Positions 10,573 through 20,652 of a stretch of DNA of 64,000 bases are shown here, piece by piece. A program made the position numbers and the translations under genes. The notes below the pieces were generated by a model that saw only the letters and a list, made by a program, of their open reading frames with translations, was not told the origin of the DNA and made no database searches. The first letter of the stretch is position 1; the number at the start of each line of letters is the position of its first letter. Source of the DNA: Isoetes taiwanensis (lineage: Eukaryota; Streptophyta; Lycopodiopsida; Isoetales; Isoetaceae); contig JAJEKV010000071.1 in assembly GCA_021234155.1 (NCBI GenBank), forward strand, positions 248,001 through 312,000, written 5' to 3'.

Positions 10573-11151
10573 CTATATACTATCGGTTTCCTTACCCTTT
10601 TTCTCACTATGTTCATCGTGAAACCCTCTCGCGCTTGTTCTATATAAGTTCCAGGCTCGACTGTTGATGATGGATGCAGTCAACGTATGTTGTTCGTGGT
10701 ACTGAATGTGCGTGAAAGCATCAAACTCGGGCGCAAAAGGACGTAAGAAATATCGATCTAGCAACGACCTCGTGTTCAGGTGTGGCAGATGCAGAGGTAA
10801 GCATTTGACGGCAGGAGATTTATTCGTTATATCATATGACATCACTCTCCATGCAGCCTCCGTCGCTGATAAGTAACGTGCCCTCAAGTAATCATTTATT
10901 TCATCCTTAGGAGGACGTCTAGGAGCTTGTTCTGATAATATATGGCCTGAAGGTTGCCCTGTAGTACTCTCTGTTTGATCGCTGATCCTCGACGACGGTT
11001 CTCTAGCCTCTTCATGGTGATCGCCCAATGGCAATGGTATCGAAGCTGAATGCCTTTCTTGGGTTACATGAAAATTGGCGTTGTCAAATCCCTTGTAAAT
11101 GTAACTATAGAGGTAGGAGAATACGTGGACTGTGGATGCAATGTCCACCAT
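10573..11151 (-). pseudogene. Helitron Rep, tyrosine-motif region
   Basis: The segment begins with FSYLYSYIYKGFDNAN, matching the Y-containing Rep motif (KYxxKY-YKG type) that supplies the nicking tyrosines. It continues with DEINDYLRARYLSATEAAWR and a later CLPLHLP, both conserved after the Rep domain in plant Helitrons. It ends in a stop at 10573, just beside the inverted-repeat element. Confidence 0.8.
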
Positions 11152-11162
11152 AATGTGACAAT

Positions 11163-11951
11163 CTAGTTCATGAAAAAAAAGGCGTTATAGGGTACCACCC
11201 ATGCAACGTCTATACTCCTCCTTCTGTACTGCACGTAACCTTTTGAATCAAGGTACGTCGTTGGGTTGACGTCCTTTGGGTACTTATAACAACATGGAGC
11301 ATTGTTTGAAGAGCACCTATGTGTGTGGTTATGTATCATGAATTTTTGGACCTTCGCGCGAAGAATTGGATCCGTAGGCAGTTCAGCGGAAATGATCTCA
11401 TCGATGCATTCAAATGGTATGTCGGGTTCAGTACGCAAGACGAGGAGGGCATGTGGCAATCCACGTTTTTGAAATTCTATGACGGTTACCATATGTGATA
11501 TATGTTGAAATTTTTTATCAAGAAGCTCTTTTAACCGATGTAGCCTTCCATGAAAGCACCGAACGACAAACATAGGAACATCGGAGACATTTTGCCCAGG
11601 TCTGAGTCTGGCTCGTATTTCTGGCCAATCCGTATTTGTGGTCATAGTGACAAACAATGTTGGACGACCTTTTGCCCTAGATAGGGCCAATGCATCTGCC
11701 ACTTGCACCGAGCACCACCTTTGACACCCCAAGAATGAAGAGGGTAAGACAACGTCTTTTTGGTCATCATTATCTCTCTCTGAATAGTCCTCGTCATATT
11801 GCACTCTCCTATTGTGAAAGGTAGGCGTTCTGAAATAGTTCAATCGAGCATCCTCAATCCTCGAATACATGTCGACCAAATACTCTCCACACAGACGACC
11901 CAATTGAACAAAACGTTCCTCATGCAACAATCTTGCCCTATACCATTGCAA
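11163..11951 (-). pseudogene. Helitron Rep domain with altered HUH motif
   Basis: Residues about 96-112 read GRPTLFVTMTTNTDWPE, the first Rep motif, and residues 160-171 read FQKRGLPHALLV. In Helitrons the latter is the HUH metal-binding motif (H-hydrophobic-H). Here the second His is Leu, with codon CTC at 11447-11445. A Rep with one metal ligand lost should not nick DNA. The upstream part, RLCGEYLVDMYSRIEDARLN, is typical of the linker between the N-terminal domain and Rep. Confidence 0.85.
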
Positions 11952-11970
11952 TTGTGTAAGACCATGCTCG

Positions 11971-12672
11971 TTACCAAGCCCCCAACCAACTGTACCATGC
12001 GGAAAAAAAAAAGCGAATATTGCAGTGGTTCATACATAGTGTCCGGATGTTTATAAATGTTGGCTCCCCTTCATTACGAACCCAAAAACCAGCAATCCGA
12101 GGAGCGATATCGGCCGTGTTATTGATGTCTGCAATGGCCGCTATTTCGTTGTTTGCAACGACTTCATGAATCGTAATATATGCTGATGGTATACGCATGC
12201 TTCCCATGGTTCGAAGGTTTTGAATAAATGGGTTAATTTGGTTAAGAATTGAACTGATAATACCAATCCATTGAAACGGCACTCTTTGGTCTCGAGCTTG
12301 TGCATATCGTTCCGATCCATCATAGATGTACCAATGTACTGGATGTCCTGTTTCTATTGTGGGCCGTAGTCGATGATATGTCCGTTCTGTAATAGTTACT
12401 GACGAAGGGAAATCCAAATTTACAAATCCGCCACTTACTCCAAGCACGCTGAAGCAGAATAGTTTGTTTACTTTTCTCACTAGTTCAGCAAATTCTTGTA
12501 TGTTGTACATGTTGTATAGTGCCACAGGCAATGGCGGTAAAGACGGCAACAACCATTTCCCTTTGTTGCAACATAATCCATCTTGCTCGATGTTGAGCAA
12601 CGGAATTTGACAATATGTGCATCTCTTATTCCACGTGCACATCACATAACTTTGATGTATAGCCAAGTTCAT
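11971..12672 (-). pseudogene. Helitron-like N-terminal domain
   Basis: The stretch has CTYCQIPLLNIEQDGLCCNK, the Cys-rich start of the Helitron_like_N domain, then PLPVALYNMYN, and later GHPVHWYIYDGSERYAQAR, which is conserved in plant Helitrons. The frame is lost at an A-rich homopolymer (about 12003-12012), after which the family reading continues in other frames to 11951. The ATG at 12672 is internal: the same frame is open upstream apart from two stops. Confidence 0.75.
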
Positions 12673-12829
12673 GTGTTGTGCACAAGCTTGCCAATGCGCC
12701 GAAGCCTCTAATGCTACCTCTCCCGTAGTACCATTTCCTAGAATTTGTGTTTGGTTTGACGATGTTGATATGGTATCTACAGTTTTAGATGTTACATCTA
12801 TCTGCAGTATATGCAGAGAGTGGAATCGT

Positions 12830-13482
12830 CCTGAACGCTCTCTAGCCCTTTATCTCATTCTAAATCTATCTTGCTCATTCAAACTTGCATATCGTTCTAC
12901 GTTTCTTTGCTGTATATTCTCTCTATCATTCTCAGATAATTGTGCATAGTGCTCTACCTCCCTTTGCCGCATTCTCAGTCAATCGTCATCTGAAAGCTTT
13001 GTATAACGCTCTCTCTCCATCTCTCGTATCATATCCCTGTCCACCGGGGTTAAACTTGTGTAGCGTTCTACCTTTCTATATCGTATCACGTCTCTGTCCT
13101 CCCCGGGTAGGTTTGCATAGCGTTCTCTTTCTTTTTGACGTATGCTCTCTCTATCTTCTTCTGATAAGTTGGCATAACGTTCTCTTCTCTTACATCGTCT
13201 GCTTTCTATATTCTGTTCAGCTAAATCTATGTAATACCCTTCAGCAGAACTATTCAAATTTATAGTACTACTCTGCTGATCCACAGTTGTAGCTGTTTGT
13301 TCTACACTTCTTTCTTCTGATATTTTAGCTCGTCGTTGCCTTGCACGCTCTCTATTTCTTTCTCGTATCCTCTCCCTATCTCCCTCGGTCAAATTTGCAT
13401 AGCGTTCTCTATCTCTTTGTCGTGTTTTCTTTCTATATCTCTCAGCTACATCCCCTTCTACAATTCTATCATTATCCTCCAT
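12830..13482 (-). pseudogene. Helitron N-terminal Arg/Glu-rich tandem repeats
   Basis: The ORF from 13482 has about seven units of 19-20 residues resembling RERYANLSEEDRExIR. The last two units lie beyond an in-frame TGA (12981-12979), and a TAA (12852-12850) follows them. Similar repeats occur at the start of some plant Helitron proteins and may form charged helices. Their role is unknown. Both stops are one transition away from Arg or Gln codons, consistent with decay by C-to-T change. Confidence 0.7.
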
Positions 13483-13499
13483 GATGCTTTACGTACCTC

Positions 13500-13971
13500 C
13501 GATTTTAAATAAATTATTGACGCCTCAAGACAACAATGGAGGGGGATAGATACTTACTTGATATTGTTTTGTTCACCTTCTTTCTTCCAAACTCATGTCA
13601 ACACTAGCAAAAGCTTATTCTCAAAGCTATAACACAAAACCACAAAACAAATGAGTCTGGTACATACCCAATCTCGTACCTCAAACAATAACAAACATAG
13701 CAAGCAAACAAATTCCCTATTGAGTATAGAGACCTATCAAAACTGATATAAAAAGACAATCAAGGTAGAGACATCTCAAGCGATGAAGCATCCCAAATCA
13801 CCCAAAGGGAAAAAAAACAAAAAAAAAAAAACGTTTGATATCACTTAAATTATTTATCAAATCTCTCTTCATTTGGCATATTTTTGCCATCAACACCCGT
13901 GCCACGGTCTCTTGCACAAATGGCTAATAAAAATAGCAAAGTCAATTTCTTGCATCCCAATTTAGGTCAAG
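13500..13971. other. AT-rich stretch upstream of the Helitron ORF
   Basis: No coding signal is seen. It contains an A-run tract at about 13808-13831. As the sequence 5' of the Helitron ORF it may hold the Helitron 5' end, but I could not place a terminus. Confidence 0.4.
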
Positions 13972-13983
13972 GATACATTGTGA
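13972..13983. repeat. 12 bp target-site duplication of a LINE, left copy
   Basis: gatacattgtga here recurs exactly at 15262-15273, directly after the LINE poly-A. A duplication of this length is typical of target-primed reverse transcription. Confidence 0.85.
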
Positions 13984-15261
13984 TTTCCATTTGCAGAGTA
14001 AGGTTATGATCTCAAAATTCATTTGGCGGCTTCTCGTAGGTAAGGATGATTCTCCTGGTTTACGGCTTATTGCACAGGCTTTTACCTACTGTATCCCTTT
14101 TGGTAAAGTCACACTCAAACCTGTTCTTCCATGGAGTTTATTTTATGACTTGCGGCCTTATCATAATGCTTCTCCATTCTTAAAGGGATTGTTAGATTCA
14201 CGGCACCTGATCAAAACTTTATTTCACATCGGTCCAAGCGCTGTGTACAGGTTGATCGCACCTTGTTGGTGGATCCCTCTGGTAGACAATCAACCACTTT
14301 GCTTTACAGCGCACCCATTGACTCAAAGGCGTTGGAAAAGTCTTTGGAATCTTAACTATTGCAGCATGGTATGACTCGAGGCCGATTCTTCAGCGACATG
14401 GGAGGCTTTTCAGTTAAAGTTTCTATTGGGGTGATGGGATAGAGTTCTTTGGCAAAAAGTTGCTGATTTTCTACAGCCTATTCTGCCACACCAAGAAGAT
14501 ATTTTGGTATGGGTTTGTCATGAAGAAATTAAGGAGTGCAAACTTGTGAACTCTATGTATCAGTTGTTGCTTGATACTGATATTCTTCCTCCGTCTAATA
14601 AGTGGTCTCTTCAACTTCCTCCTCTTCAATGGCAGAAGGTGTGGTCTTGGGCATGGGACAAGCTACTTCATCCTAAAGTGGCAGTTCTTTGGTGGCAGAT
14701 TCTTCATAGGTGTCTGCGGGTTAATGTGCTTGTCCATAAGTTTAACCCTAGAATATCAAATCAGTGTCCAGTATGCAAGCGTGGATCTGAGACCATTGAG
14801 CATTGCTTTTTCATGTGTGAACACCTTAGACAGGTATGGGACTGGTTGTTTTCCCTTTTTTAGGTTTCATTAACAAGTCAACAACCGCTTTTGGCAATTT
14901 ACCCAAGTGCACGGGACCCGAGTTACAAGGCCAGGCTTTTCATCTAGCAGCAGGATGGTTGCTTTGGACTATCTGGAAGAGACGAAGATTGGTAATCTTC
15001 AAAGGTCTGGATGTGGCAGATAATCGTGTTCTCCAAGAAGCTCAAGGTTACATTGTAAAGTCGTATCATTGTTCTTCACTTGCCCTCATAAAGGCGATTG
15101 ATTTTTGAGGAGTTTTTGGATGTGCACTCTTATGCTTAGGCAGGTTGCTTCACTCGGTGGGTCTCCGCTTATCCGCTGAGATTTTATTCCTGTCTCTGCA
15201 TTTATACTTGTATTTGACTCTTTGATTGAATAAAGTCTGACGTCCTTCAACAAAAAAAAAA
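13984..15261 (+). mobile_element. 5'-truncated LINE with poly-A and target duplication
   Basis: The element carries only the C-terminal third of LINE ORF2 plus the 3' UTR. The 3' end has a gaataaag polyadenylation-type signal (15226-15233), then cgtccttcaac and an A tail (15252-15261). It is flanked by gatacattgtga at 13972-13983 and 15262-15273. It opens at the KVMISKFIWRLL segment, homologous to 6205-6240 in the older LINE. 5' truncation is usual for LINE insertions. Confidence 0.9.
13991..14863 (+). pseudogene. LINE ORF2 C-terminus with zf-RVT domain
   Basis: A first open piece (to 14374) has ISKFIWRLL and HPLTQRRWKSLWNL. After a frame break, 14504-14863 encodes a segment with KVWSWAWDKLLHPKVAVLWW and a zinc-binding tail CPVCKRGSETIEHCFFMCE (C-x2-C-x7-H-x4-C), as in the reverse-transcriptase zinc-binding (zf-RVT) domain of plant LINEs. 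The N-terminal RT is absent because of 5' truncation. Confidence 0.85.
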
Positions 15262-15273
15262 GATACATTGTGA
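15262..15273. repeat. 12 bp target-site duplication of a LINE, right copy
   Basis: Identical to 13972-13983 and directly behind the LINE A tail. Confidence 0.85.
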
Positions 15274-15299
15274 CATACCCCATGTGCATATGTTTTCAT

Positions 15300-16200
15300 C
15301 AAATATGACATAACCCATGTACGTTTTTATCAAATCATTGGGGAATTCTCGCAGGATTATGTCCAAATTCTAATTCTGATCCAACTAAGGTCAATGTGGA
15401 TAACTTGGTGTGCATTAACTACTTCCAGCCATGGTTCGAATACCCAGGTTCACACATAAAATTGTTATGAATTCTAACTACCAAATTCGTGGAATTGAAC
15501 ACCTACCAACTGAAGTCATAACACCTAGAATTCCCAACAAAACTCAATGAACCTAGTAATAAATTCAAGCTAATTATTCAATTGTGGAGAATTCAATTCC
15601 TAAGGTTGATGTTCATAAAAATTCAATTTCTAAGGTTAATGTCGATCATAACTCAATTTTCCAATATTCAATCGCATGAAAAATTCAAATCCTAAGGTTA
15701 ATGTGCACAATGTGGATAACAAATGAATCCCTAATATTAATTGGATAAGTAGGCCTACATATTATCGGGATAACTAGGGTCCCATAAAGAATTGTAATGA
15801 ATTCTAACTAGTAATCGTGCGGAATTATACACCTAGGAATTGAAGTAATAATAATACTCACGCAATTCTTAATTAATATTATACTGTATTCAAGCCAATT
15901 ATTCATTTGTGAAGAATTCAATTCTCAAGGTTAATCTAGATCACTAATTTCCTAAAGTTAATGTGGATAATTATTCAATTGCACGAAGAATTCAATTTCT
16001 AAGGTTAACGTGGACAACATGGGTAATAAATGAATTCCCACAGTTAATGTGCATAACTAGGCCGTCATATATTATATTGTCAACGGTCCTACATAGAAAT
16101 ATAATGAACCTAGGAACCAAAGATATAATGAACCTAGGAACCAAAGAAATATAATCAACCTAGGAATTGCGCTGAATTATACACCTAGGAACCAAAGATA
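15300..16200. repeat. AT-rich block of degenerate dispersed repeats
   Basis: Variants of aattcaatttctaaggttaatgtggat recur in the same orientation at irregular spacing through this stretch. Near 16101-16190 short repeats of aacctaggaaccaaaga appear. No coding potential is seen. It could be decayed satellite-like sequence or the body of an unrecognised element. Confidence 0.55.
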
Positions 16201-17625
16201 GCAAATGCCAATGGCAAAGGGAGGAGAATGCATGGAGAAAAGAAAAGAGAGAATGAAAAAAAAAAGAGGGGATGAAGGGTGAAAAGCCAGAGGTGAGGAT
16301 GTCATTCCAGAAAAAGCTTGAAGAGAAAAATATTTTAGGCAAAAATGTTTCAGAAAGGAGCCTGGCAGCAATCCACAGTATTCAAGATTATTTGGCTGGT
16401 TCTTCACTGAAATCTGCTAAGGGACAACACATGGCCTTGATTATGGAAGAATCGGGCCTGACACAGGCCGATTTTGTAGGCACTGAGCTGATATGGTTAG
16501 GTTTTAATGGATTGGGTCAGGTCTGAGCCGATTTGATGTTTAAAGGATATGCCAATTGAAGTTCTTGTCAGCATTGCCAGCATTGCCTCTGATTCCGGCC
16601 ATGTGGGCTCTTCAAGAGGATCAAATCTGCACAATCCAGCTGCTCGCCGGAGCTGGAGCTTCCCAGCCTTTTTTTGCCCATCCTCCCTCTCCTTCCTTGC
16701 CCTTTCTGCTCGATGGATATGGAGCTGACGTTCTTTCTTCAAATCCATATGTTTTCATGCCTTCCAGCATATCATACCCCTCTTTTCCTATTGATTCTCT
16801 GTTTTCTGACACCAGTAATCCTCAGATTCAAGCTCCGGCGTGTTCCGTGGTTGATTCAGGGTTATTCGATACAGATATGTCGGTAAAGCTTTCACAGATT
16901 TAGATACAGATGTATGTCGGCAAAGCTTTCACAATCTAGTAAAAAGAAACATTTCAAGGTCCGCACAGCTTATGCACAGTAATGATGAGCAGCAAGCAGA
17001 TATGAAGCAGATCGGTGGTAATGATGAGCAAAATGGAGGTATTAGGATTTGTCAGTGCTTTACCGCATTCCTTCTCTACGTTTGTTCCGTTTTTGTATAT
17101 TCTTGCAGGTACTTCCTTTCGTCTTATATCCGGTTCAGTGTTTCCAACAGAGAGAGATTTTTGGAACATTTTATCTCAGTTTACATCTTTGAAATCGATT
17201 TCCCACTTTGTTCTGTTCATGTTTTGATTCTACAGAAAGGCAAGAATGTATTTAGCCCATTATTGCAGCGGCTATACCAAGGGTTTGTGCTTGGGTCTAA
17301 AAGGATCCAGGGCCGGATTCAAGTAAAACATTGCAATCAAACGACGCAGACTTAACTGGACTGGAATAGACTTACTTGGAAGCGATCAAACGACGTCGTC
17401 TGGAGCAGAACCGATTTGAGCAAAATTTCACAATGACAGAGTGGGCATCGCTTCTTATGGCAAATGCCGGATCAAGCTGTCCACCTTGGATTTGCGAGAC
17501 TGCTCATCGACAGACATATATAATGCATGTCGCGACAGGTTACAGGATCAGACATTTTCAAGAAAGACGTGTCAACAAAATATGTAGATAGATTGCGGCG
17601 CGGAAAAATTTAGGGGAACAAAAAC
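16201..17625. other. Stretch with short ORFs, no recognised gene
   Basis: Plus-strand ORFs at 16272-16526, 16556-16903 and 16972-17355 have no domain that I recognise, and they overlap in different frames. A short repeat (cggtaaagctttcacag and cggcaaagctttcacaa) occurs at about 16879 and 16918. The stretch may include transduced or captured host sequence next to the LINE tail. Confidence 0.4.
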
Positions 17626-18335
17626 AGATACTGATGTTCTTCCTCCGTCTAATAAGTGGTCTCTTCAACTTCCTCCTCTTCAATGGCAGAAGGTGTGGTC
17701 TTGGGCATGGGACAAGCTACTTCATCCTAAAGTGGCAGTTCTTTGGTGGCAGATTCTTCATAGGTGTCTGCGGGTTAATGTGCTTGTCCATAAGTTTAAC
17801 CCTAGAATATCAAATCGATTGTCCAAAGTATGCAAGCGTGGATCCGAGACCATTGAGCATTGCTTTTCATGTGTGAACACCTTAGGCGGGTATGGGACTG
17901 GTTGTTTTCCCTTTTCGGGTTTCACTAACAAGTCAACAAATCGCTTTTGGCAATTTACCCAAGTACACGGACAGAGTTACAAGGCCGGGCTTTTCATCTA
18001 GCATCGGGATGGTTGCTTTGGACTATCTGGAAGAGGCGAAGATTGGTAATCTTCAAAGGTCCGGATGTGGCGGATAATCGTGTTCTCCAAGAAGCTCAAG
18101 GTTACATTGTAAAAGTATTATCATTGTTCTTCACTTGCCCCTCACAAGAGGCGATTGATTTTTGAGGAGTTTTTGGATGTGCACTCTTATGCTTAGGCGG
18201 GTTGCTTCACTTTCGATTGGGTCTCTCAGCTTATCCGTGAGATTTTATTCTGTCTCTGCATTTATACTTGTATTTGACTCTTTGATTGAATAAAGTCTGA
18301 CGTCCTTCAACAAAAAAAAAAAAAAAAAAAAAAAA
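17626..18335 (+). mobile_element. Second LINE tail copy with long poly-A
   Basis: From gatactgatgttcttcctcc onward this is a near-identical copy of 14573-15260, including the zf-RVT segment, the gaataaag signal and the same cttcaac junction to the A tail (24 A, 18312-18335). Small indels break its reading frame (for example around 17817-17900). No convincing target duplication was found on its two sides. Confidence 0.85.
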
Positions 18336-18342
18336 CTCAAGA

Positions 18343-18833
18343 CTGCATTATATATGTTTAAAAAACATTAGCTATGCTAAGGTGGGACATTAAAATAAAT
18401 GTTAATGTACCCACGTGGCATCTTATGGTTGGTATCCGACCCCTTTGAGCACGGTTTTGGTCTCTGAAGCACCCTGGGGATGGCTGGATATCAGGGAAGA
18501 AATCCGGGCTGATTGCTTGCAAGTAATTGCAAGAGATTCACTTGTAATTGGAGTACGAGGGTGTGGGTTGCATATGGCTGCAGTATTGCAATACTGATTG
18601 CAAGAGTGAGCTTGCACCAAAGGAATTATCTCTGGGAGATAATTCACTGATCCTTGTGTGCAAAAGGATCATTCGATTCTTTTGGAAAGAATCAAGAGGA
18701 AGCCAGGCTTCCTGATTAGTCTCTGAGAGAGTAATCCCATCGGTCGTGGAGAACTCTAGAAGTTTGTGGAGTGGGCGGTAGACCGGTGGCCCTTCCCCGT
18801 TGTTTGGGGAAGCTGCAGAATTGCTGCATGACA
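18343..18833 (+). repeat. Gypsy B 5' LTR, right piece
   Basis: From attagctatgctaagg (18366) it matches the 3' LTR from about 23204 up to the ...gaca end at 18833. Relative to the 3' LTR it lacks about 270 bp after tatggttgg (18433) and has a short extra segment near 18674-18740. It is followed four bases later by the primer-binding site. Confidence 0.8.
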
Positions 18834-18837
18834 TTTT

Positions 18838-18849
18838 TGGTATCAGAGC
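18838..18849 (+). other. Primer-binding site, initiator tRNA-Met type
   Basis: tggtatcagagc is complementary to the 3' end of plant initiator tRNA-Met, the usual primer for plant LTR retrotransposons. It lies four bases after the LTR end. Confidence 0.9.
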
Positions 18850-18852
18850 ATA

Positions 18853-20178
18853 ATGGTAGATCAGGGACCTGAGAATGTCTCTGAGAATGTTCTAGCAGGT
18901 ATGGGGCAGCCAGTGGATGGTATGCCAGAAGTCCACCCTGCTGATGAGAAAATACTGTCAGCTTTGCAGGACATCTGCCTGAATTTGAATTCGAGGCAGA
19001 GGTTGAGGCGGCCAAGGAAGATGGCGCCAGAAATGAAACTCGGGAAGTGGTTAAGAAGGAGAATAATCCTCAGGGAGGAGAACCTCAGCTAGGTAACATA
19101 AACCCTTCCATAGAAAACTCTCAGGGGCAAAACAATGCAACTGAGGAACCATTGGAACGGAGATTCCATCGGCTCAATGAAGAGTTTGAGAAAACTCGTA
19201 AAGAGCAAGGACTGCTCAAGGAAATTTTGGGAAAATTTTAAGAACAGTTGAGCACTTGGACTTCCGAGGAAAATGCCCGAGAACAACGTCTGATGTCTAC
19301 CATGGAAAAATACTTGCAGAAAGCAAGGGGGGCTTCCGTAGCCCTGGGGGCAAGCGGAGAACCTAGAAATGATGTTGTTGGAGGGGTTAATAGCAAGCAA
19401 CTTGGAGTCCCTCAGGTAAACATAGAGAATCATGAAGGTAATATTCCATCTGAAGATTCTCTGGGAGAATTGTCAAAAGAAGAGATCAAGTCTCTTGAAT
19501 GGCTTAAAATGCCAGATTTTTATGGGAAGGATGTTACTCTAGAGCAAGCTATGCTTTGGTTTAACCAAATGAAGCTTTATTTTGTGGCAACAAAGAAAAG
19601 CGAGTCTGCTCGTTTATTGTATGCCACATTGAGCTTAAGGGTCGGGCGGTCGAATGGTGGGATACCCATACTGAAGATGGATGAAAGCTACGCACTTGGT
19701 CTGAATTTTGTAAACTATTCAGGCAAGAGTATGCTCCCCACTATGACCGACGACATGCCTTCATAGAGTTGAAAGAAACTATGCAGGGACTCTACAAGAT
19801 TATGTGGCAGAACTACGAGCGTTGTTCTCATGTTTGCCAGAATTGACAACCGGAATGAGGATTGATCATTTCGTGAAAGGACTAAAGGATGCCAATATTC
19901 AAAAGCATATGCTTCAAGTCGAGCTTGCGAGTTTTGAGCTTGCGGTAGAACTGGCTAGGAAGCTGGTTGGTAGGGAGGAATCCCGTAAAGCCCAAAGAAT
20001 TGCTGAGTGGAAGACAAAGAGGACGAAGGGTGCCTCTGACTAGGTCACCTTCTAAAAAGCAAAAGAAAAATCCGGCTAAGGAAAAGCGGATAGATAAGCC
20101 TAAGGAAGCTAGTGCTAAAACAAAACATCTAAGGGATGTTATAACTGTGGCATTGTGGGGCATTATGCTCGGGATTGT
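18853..20178 (+). pseudogene. Gypsy B gag, frameshifted
   Basis: Open pieces at 18853-19092, 19047-19241, 19248-19766 and 19804-20043 together span a gag. LEWLKMPDFYGKD followed by AMLWFNQMKLYF is typical of the retrotransposon gag capsid, and IDHFVKGLKDANIQ comes from its C-terminal half. A nucleocapsid CX2CX4HX4C knuckle, CYNCGIVGHYARDC, lies at 20137-20178. At least three frame changes separate these parts. The start at 18853 is the first ATG after the primer-binding site. Confidence 0.8.
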
Positions 20179-20640
20179 ACAAAGCCACAGAAAGATAAGA
20201 AGGTTTTAGCAGGTACCTCCAAGGGCGAGATTGAGGTGAAATCATTATCGATGATTGCTTGTGAAGAGGATATAGTAAGTCCTACACAAGCTTATGCTGA
20301 TAATGTAATAAGGTTGTTAGGAAGGATCAATGGTAAGGACTTGATTGTCTTGATTGATTCTTGGAAGTACTCACAACTATGTTTCCGAGTTGAGAAGTTT
20401 TCTGGGCTGGCTACGTACTATAGAAAATTTGGGCCAAAAATTTCAAAAGTAGTAGCTCCACTCACGGATCGTTTGAAGAAAGATCGTGAGTATGTATGGG
20501 AGAAAGTACAACAAGAAGCTTTTGAGCTTGTCAAAAGGTTGTTGGTTAGTAGTTCCATACTAAAGGTTCCCGATCTCAATGAATCCTTTGAGGTTTATAC
20601 CGATGCTTATGGTCAAGCAGTTGGGGCTGTATTAAAGTAG
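20179..20640 (+). pseudogene. Gypsy B pol: protease stub fused to post-RT region (internal deletion)
   Basis: The reading runs GKDLIVLIDS, where the protease catalytic D-S/T-G would continue, and then passes directly into FSGLATYYRKF and VVAPLTDRLKK, which lie after the RT thumb of gypsy pol. The rest of the protease and the entire RT palm with its catalytic Asp box are missing. RNase H begins with EVYTDAYGQAVGAVL. A stop (TAG, 20638-20640) ends this piece. Confidence 0.75.
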
Positions 20641-20652
20641 CAAGAACAGATA

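Larger units (their letters stand above)
7537..13482 (-). mobile_element. Decayed autonomous-type Helitron (Rep-helicase)
   Basis: The minus strand encodes, from 13482 down to 7537, an Arg-rich repeat segment, the Helitron N-terminal domain, a HUH-type Rep, the Rep tyrosine motif and a PIF1-family helicase. This is the full RepHel order of plant Helitrons, which move by rolling-circle replication. The reading is interrupted by stop codons, frameshifts, a 455 bp inverted-repeat element and other sequence at 9400-10570. The TC and CTRR ends and the terminal hairpin could not be placed, so the borders given are those of the coding region only. Confidence 0.85.
6617..18342. other. Nested insertion complex within the gypsy B 5' LTR
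   Basis: This block separates the two halves of one LTR. It contains tandem repeats (6828-7507), a Helitron (7537-13482), an inverted-repeat element, two LINE tails and about 2.3 kb without recognised content. The right border is the poly-A of a LINE tail plus about 7 bp. An imperfect repeat of the LTR edge (catt..atgttta) at 18343-18360 may be a decayed target duplication. Whether it entered as one unit or step by step cannot be told. Confidence 0.6.

Noticed and set aside
14573-18335. Treating both LINE tails as one inverted or direct-repeat transposon with terminal repeats
   Set aside because: Each tail ends in its own poly-A after the same signal and the first has its own target duplication, which marks separate LINE insertions.
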